The notes beneath the pieces are model-generated. The model saw nothing but the letters and a program-made list of their open reading frames with translations. It had not been told where the DNA came from and did no database searches. Both the position numbers and the translations under genes were made by a program. Positions 63,265 to 64,000 of a stretch of 64,000 nucleotides of DNA are shown here, piece by piece (the stretch's first letter is position 1; the number at the start of each line of letters is the position of its first letter). Origin of the DNA: Actinoplanes sp. M2I2. Lineage in GTDB: Bacteria > Actinomycetota > Actinomycetes > Mycobacteriales > Micromonosporaceae. Where the stretch lies: NCBI RefSeq assembly GCF_023544445.1, contig NZ_JALPVJ010000005.1, positions 372,001-436,000 of the forward strand. The letters are read 5' to 3'.

Positions 63265-64000
63265 TCAGCTCATGACCTCACGCATGAGCCGGGCGGTCTC
63301 GCTCGGCGTCTTGCCGACCTTGACGCCCGCGGCCTCGAGCGCGCTCTTCTTGGCGTCCGCGGTGCCCGCGGAGCCGGAGATGATCGCGCCGGCGTGCCCC
63401 ATGGTCTTGCCGGGCGGGGCGGTGAAGCCGGCGATGTAGCCGACCACCGGCTTGGTCACGTTCGCCTTGATGAACTCGGCGGCCCGCTCCTCGGCGTCGC
63501 CGCCGATCTCACCGATCATGACGATGGCGTCGGTGTCCGGGTCGTCCTGGAACGCCTTGAGCGCGTCGATGTGGGTGGTGCCGATGATCGGGTCGCCGCC
63601 GATGCCGACCGCGGTCGAGAACCCGAAGTCGCGCAGCTCGTACATCAGCTGGTAGGTCAGCGTGCCGCTCTTGCTGACCAGGCCGATGCGGCCGCCCGGG
63701 GTGATGTCGGCCGGGATGATGCCGGCGTTGCTCGCCCCCGGCGACGCGATGCCCGGGCAGTTCGGGCCGATGATCCGGGTCTTCTGACCGCGGTCCACGT
63801 TGTAGGCCCAGAAGCTGGCCGAGTCCTGCACGGGTACGCCCTCGGTGATGACGACGGCCAGCGGGATCTCGGCGTCGATCGCCTCGAGGACGGCGGCCTT
63901 GGTGAACGCCGGCGGTACGAAGATGACCGACACGTCGGCGCCGGTCTCCTTGATCGCCTCGCTGACGCTCGCGAAGACCGGAAGCGCCGTGCCGTCGAAG
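63265..64000 (-). CDS. sucD: Succinyl-CoA synthetase alpha subunit, cut by right window edge
   Basis: The 3' part of sucD (245 residues visible); the start lies beyond 64000. '[14 protein letters not shown]' and '[13 protein letters not shown]' are CoA-site motifs, '[16 protein letters not shown]' follows, and '[11 protein letters not shown]' holds the active-site His that is phosphorylated. It converts succinyl-CoA to succinate with NTP formation. sucC is expected just outside the window, upstream of this gene. Confidence 0.96.
   Translation of the reverse strand, partial: FDGTALPVFASVSEAIKETGADVSVIFVPPAFTKAAVLEAIDAEIPLAVVITEGVPVQDSASFWAYNVDRGQKTRIIGPNCPGIASPGASNAGIIPADITPGGRIGLVSKSGTLTYQLMYELRDFGFSTAVGIGGDPIIGTTHIDALKAFQDDPDTDAIVMIGEIGGDAEERAAEFIKANVTKPVVGYIAGFTAPPGKTMGHAGAIISGSAGTADAKKSALEAAGVKVGKTPSETARLMREVMS

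Overview
The window is a high-GC (roughly 70% or more) chromosomal segment with almost no non-coding space, frequent GTG/TTG starts and many 1-8 base gene overlaps. Gene content points to a filamentous actinomycete, most likely Micromonosporales (Actinoplanes-like); that placement is an inference from gene content and style, not from a marker gene. Two blocks match the gene order I know from Mycobacterium tuberculosis: eno / ftsB-like / DUF501 / ppx with mazG and mfd nearby (Rv1020-Rv1026 region), and sucD / perM / purN / purH (Rv0952-Rv0957 region). No rRNA, tRNA, insertion sequence, prophage or CRISPR array was seen. The first gene (DUF4129, minus) and the last gene (sucD, minus) run off the edges.

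Left part (1-18.3 kb), mostly minus strand: DUF4129 protein, family-5 uracil-DNA glycosylase, LppU/SCO3897-like protein, a PadR regulator coupled to an HAAS/DUF1700-like membrane protein, then ppx, argA, DUF501, ftsB-like and eno. A plus-strand patch follows (PilZ protein, lipoprotein, a truncated sigma factor coupled to a small membrane protein), then aminoglycoside-phosphotransferase-like protein, DUF885 protein, mazG, a SurA-like lipoprotein and mfd.

Middle part (18.4-35.8 kb): a four-gene, overlap-coupled plus-strand operon hypX-like / cslA / glxA / cslZ. The last three form the hyphal-tip beta-glucan system known from Streptomyces (synthase, copper radical oxidase, GH6 endoglucanase); the coupled HypX-like protein (CO-ligand synthesis for [NiFe] hydrogenases) is unexpected because no hydrogenase gene is visible. 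Then come ppc, a CBM2-GH5 cellulase behind a perfect CebR-type operator, a small phosphatase operon, and a four-gene ABC exporter operon.

Exopolysaccharide locus (35.8-51.3 kb): a GH26-like protein diverges from an APS-kinase protein whose fused ATP-sulfurylase domain looks catalytically dead. A long coupled operon follows: Wzz/Wzc-like co-polymerase with a ruined Walker A motif, O-antigen-ligase-like polymerase, APH-like kinase, PAPS sulfotransferase, flippase, methyltransferase and GH26-like lipoprotein. After a small insert (VOC protein, DksA-like protein, orphan YefM antitoxin with a three-box operator) the theme resumes with a WecG/TagA glycosyltransferase diverging from a second sulfotransferase and a GT2 glycosyltransferase. 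Read together, this looks like a locus for a sulfated extracellular polysaccharide, a rarely described product in actinobacteria.

Right part (51.4-64 kb): DeoR regulator, icd, phoD, a GAF-SpoIIE phosphatase with an internal tandem repeat, mdh, pentapeptide-repeat protein, purH, purN, DUF4190 protein, perM-like protein and sucD, i.e. central carbon metabolism and purine synthesis with several clear hairpin terminators.
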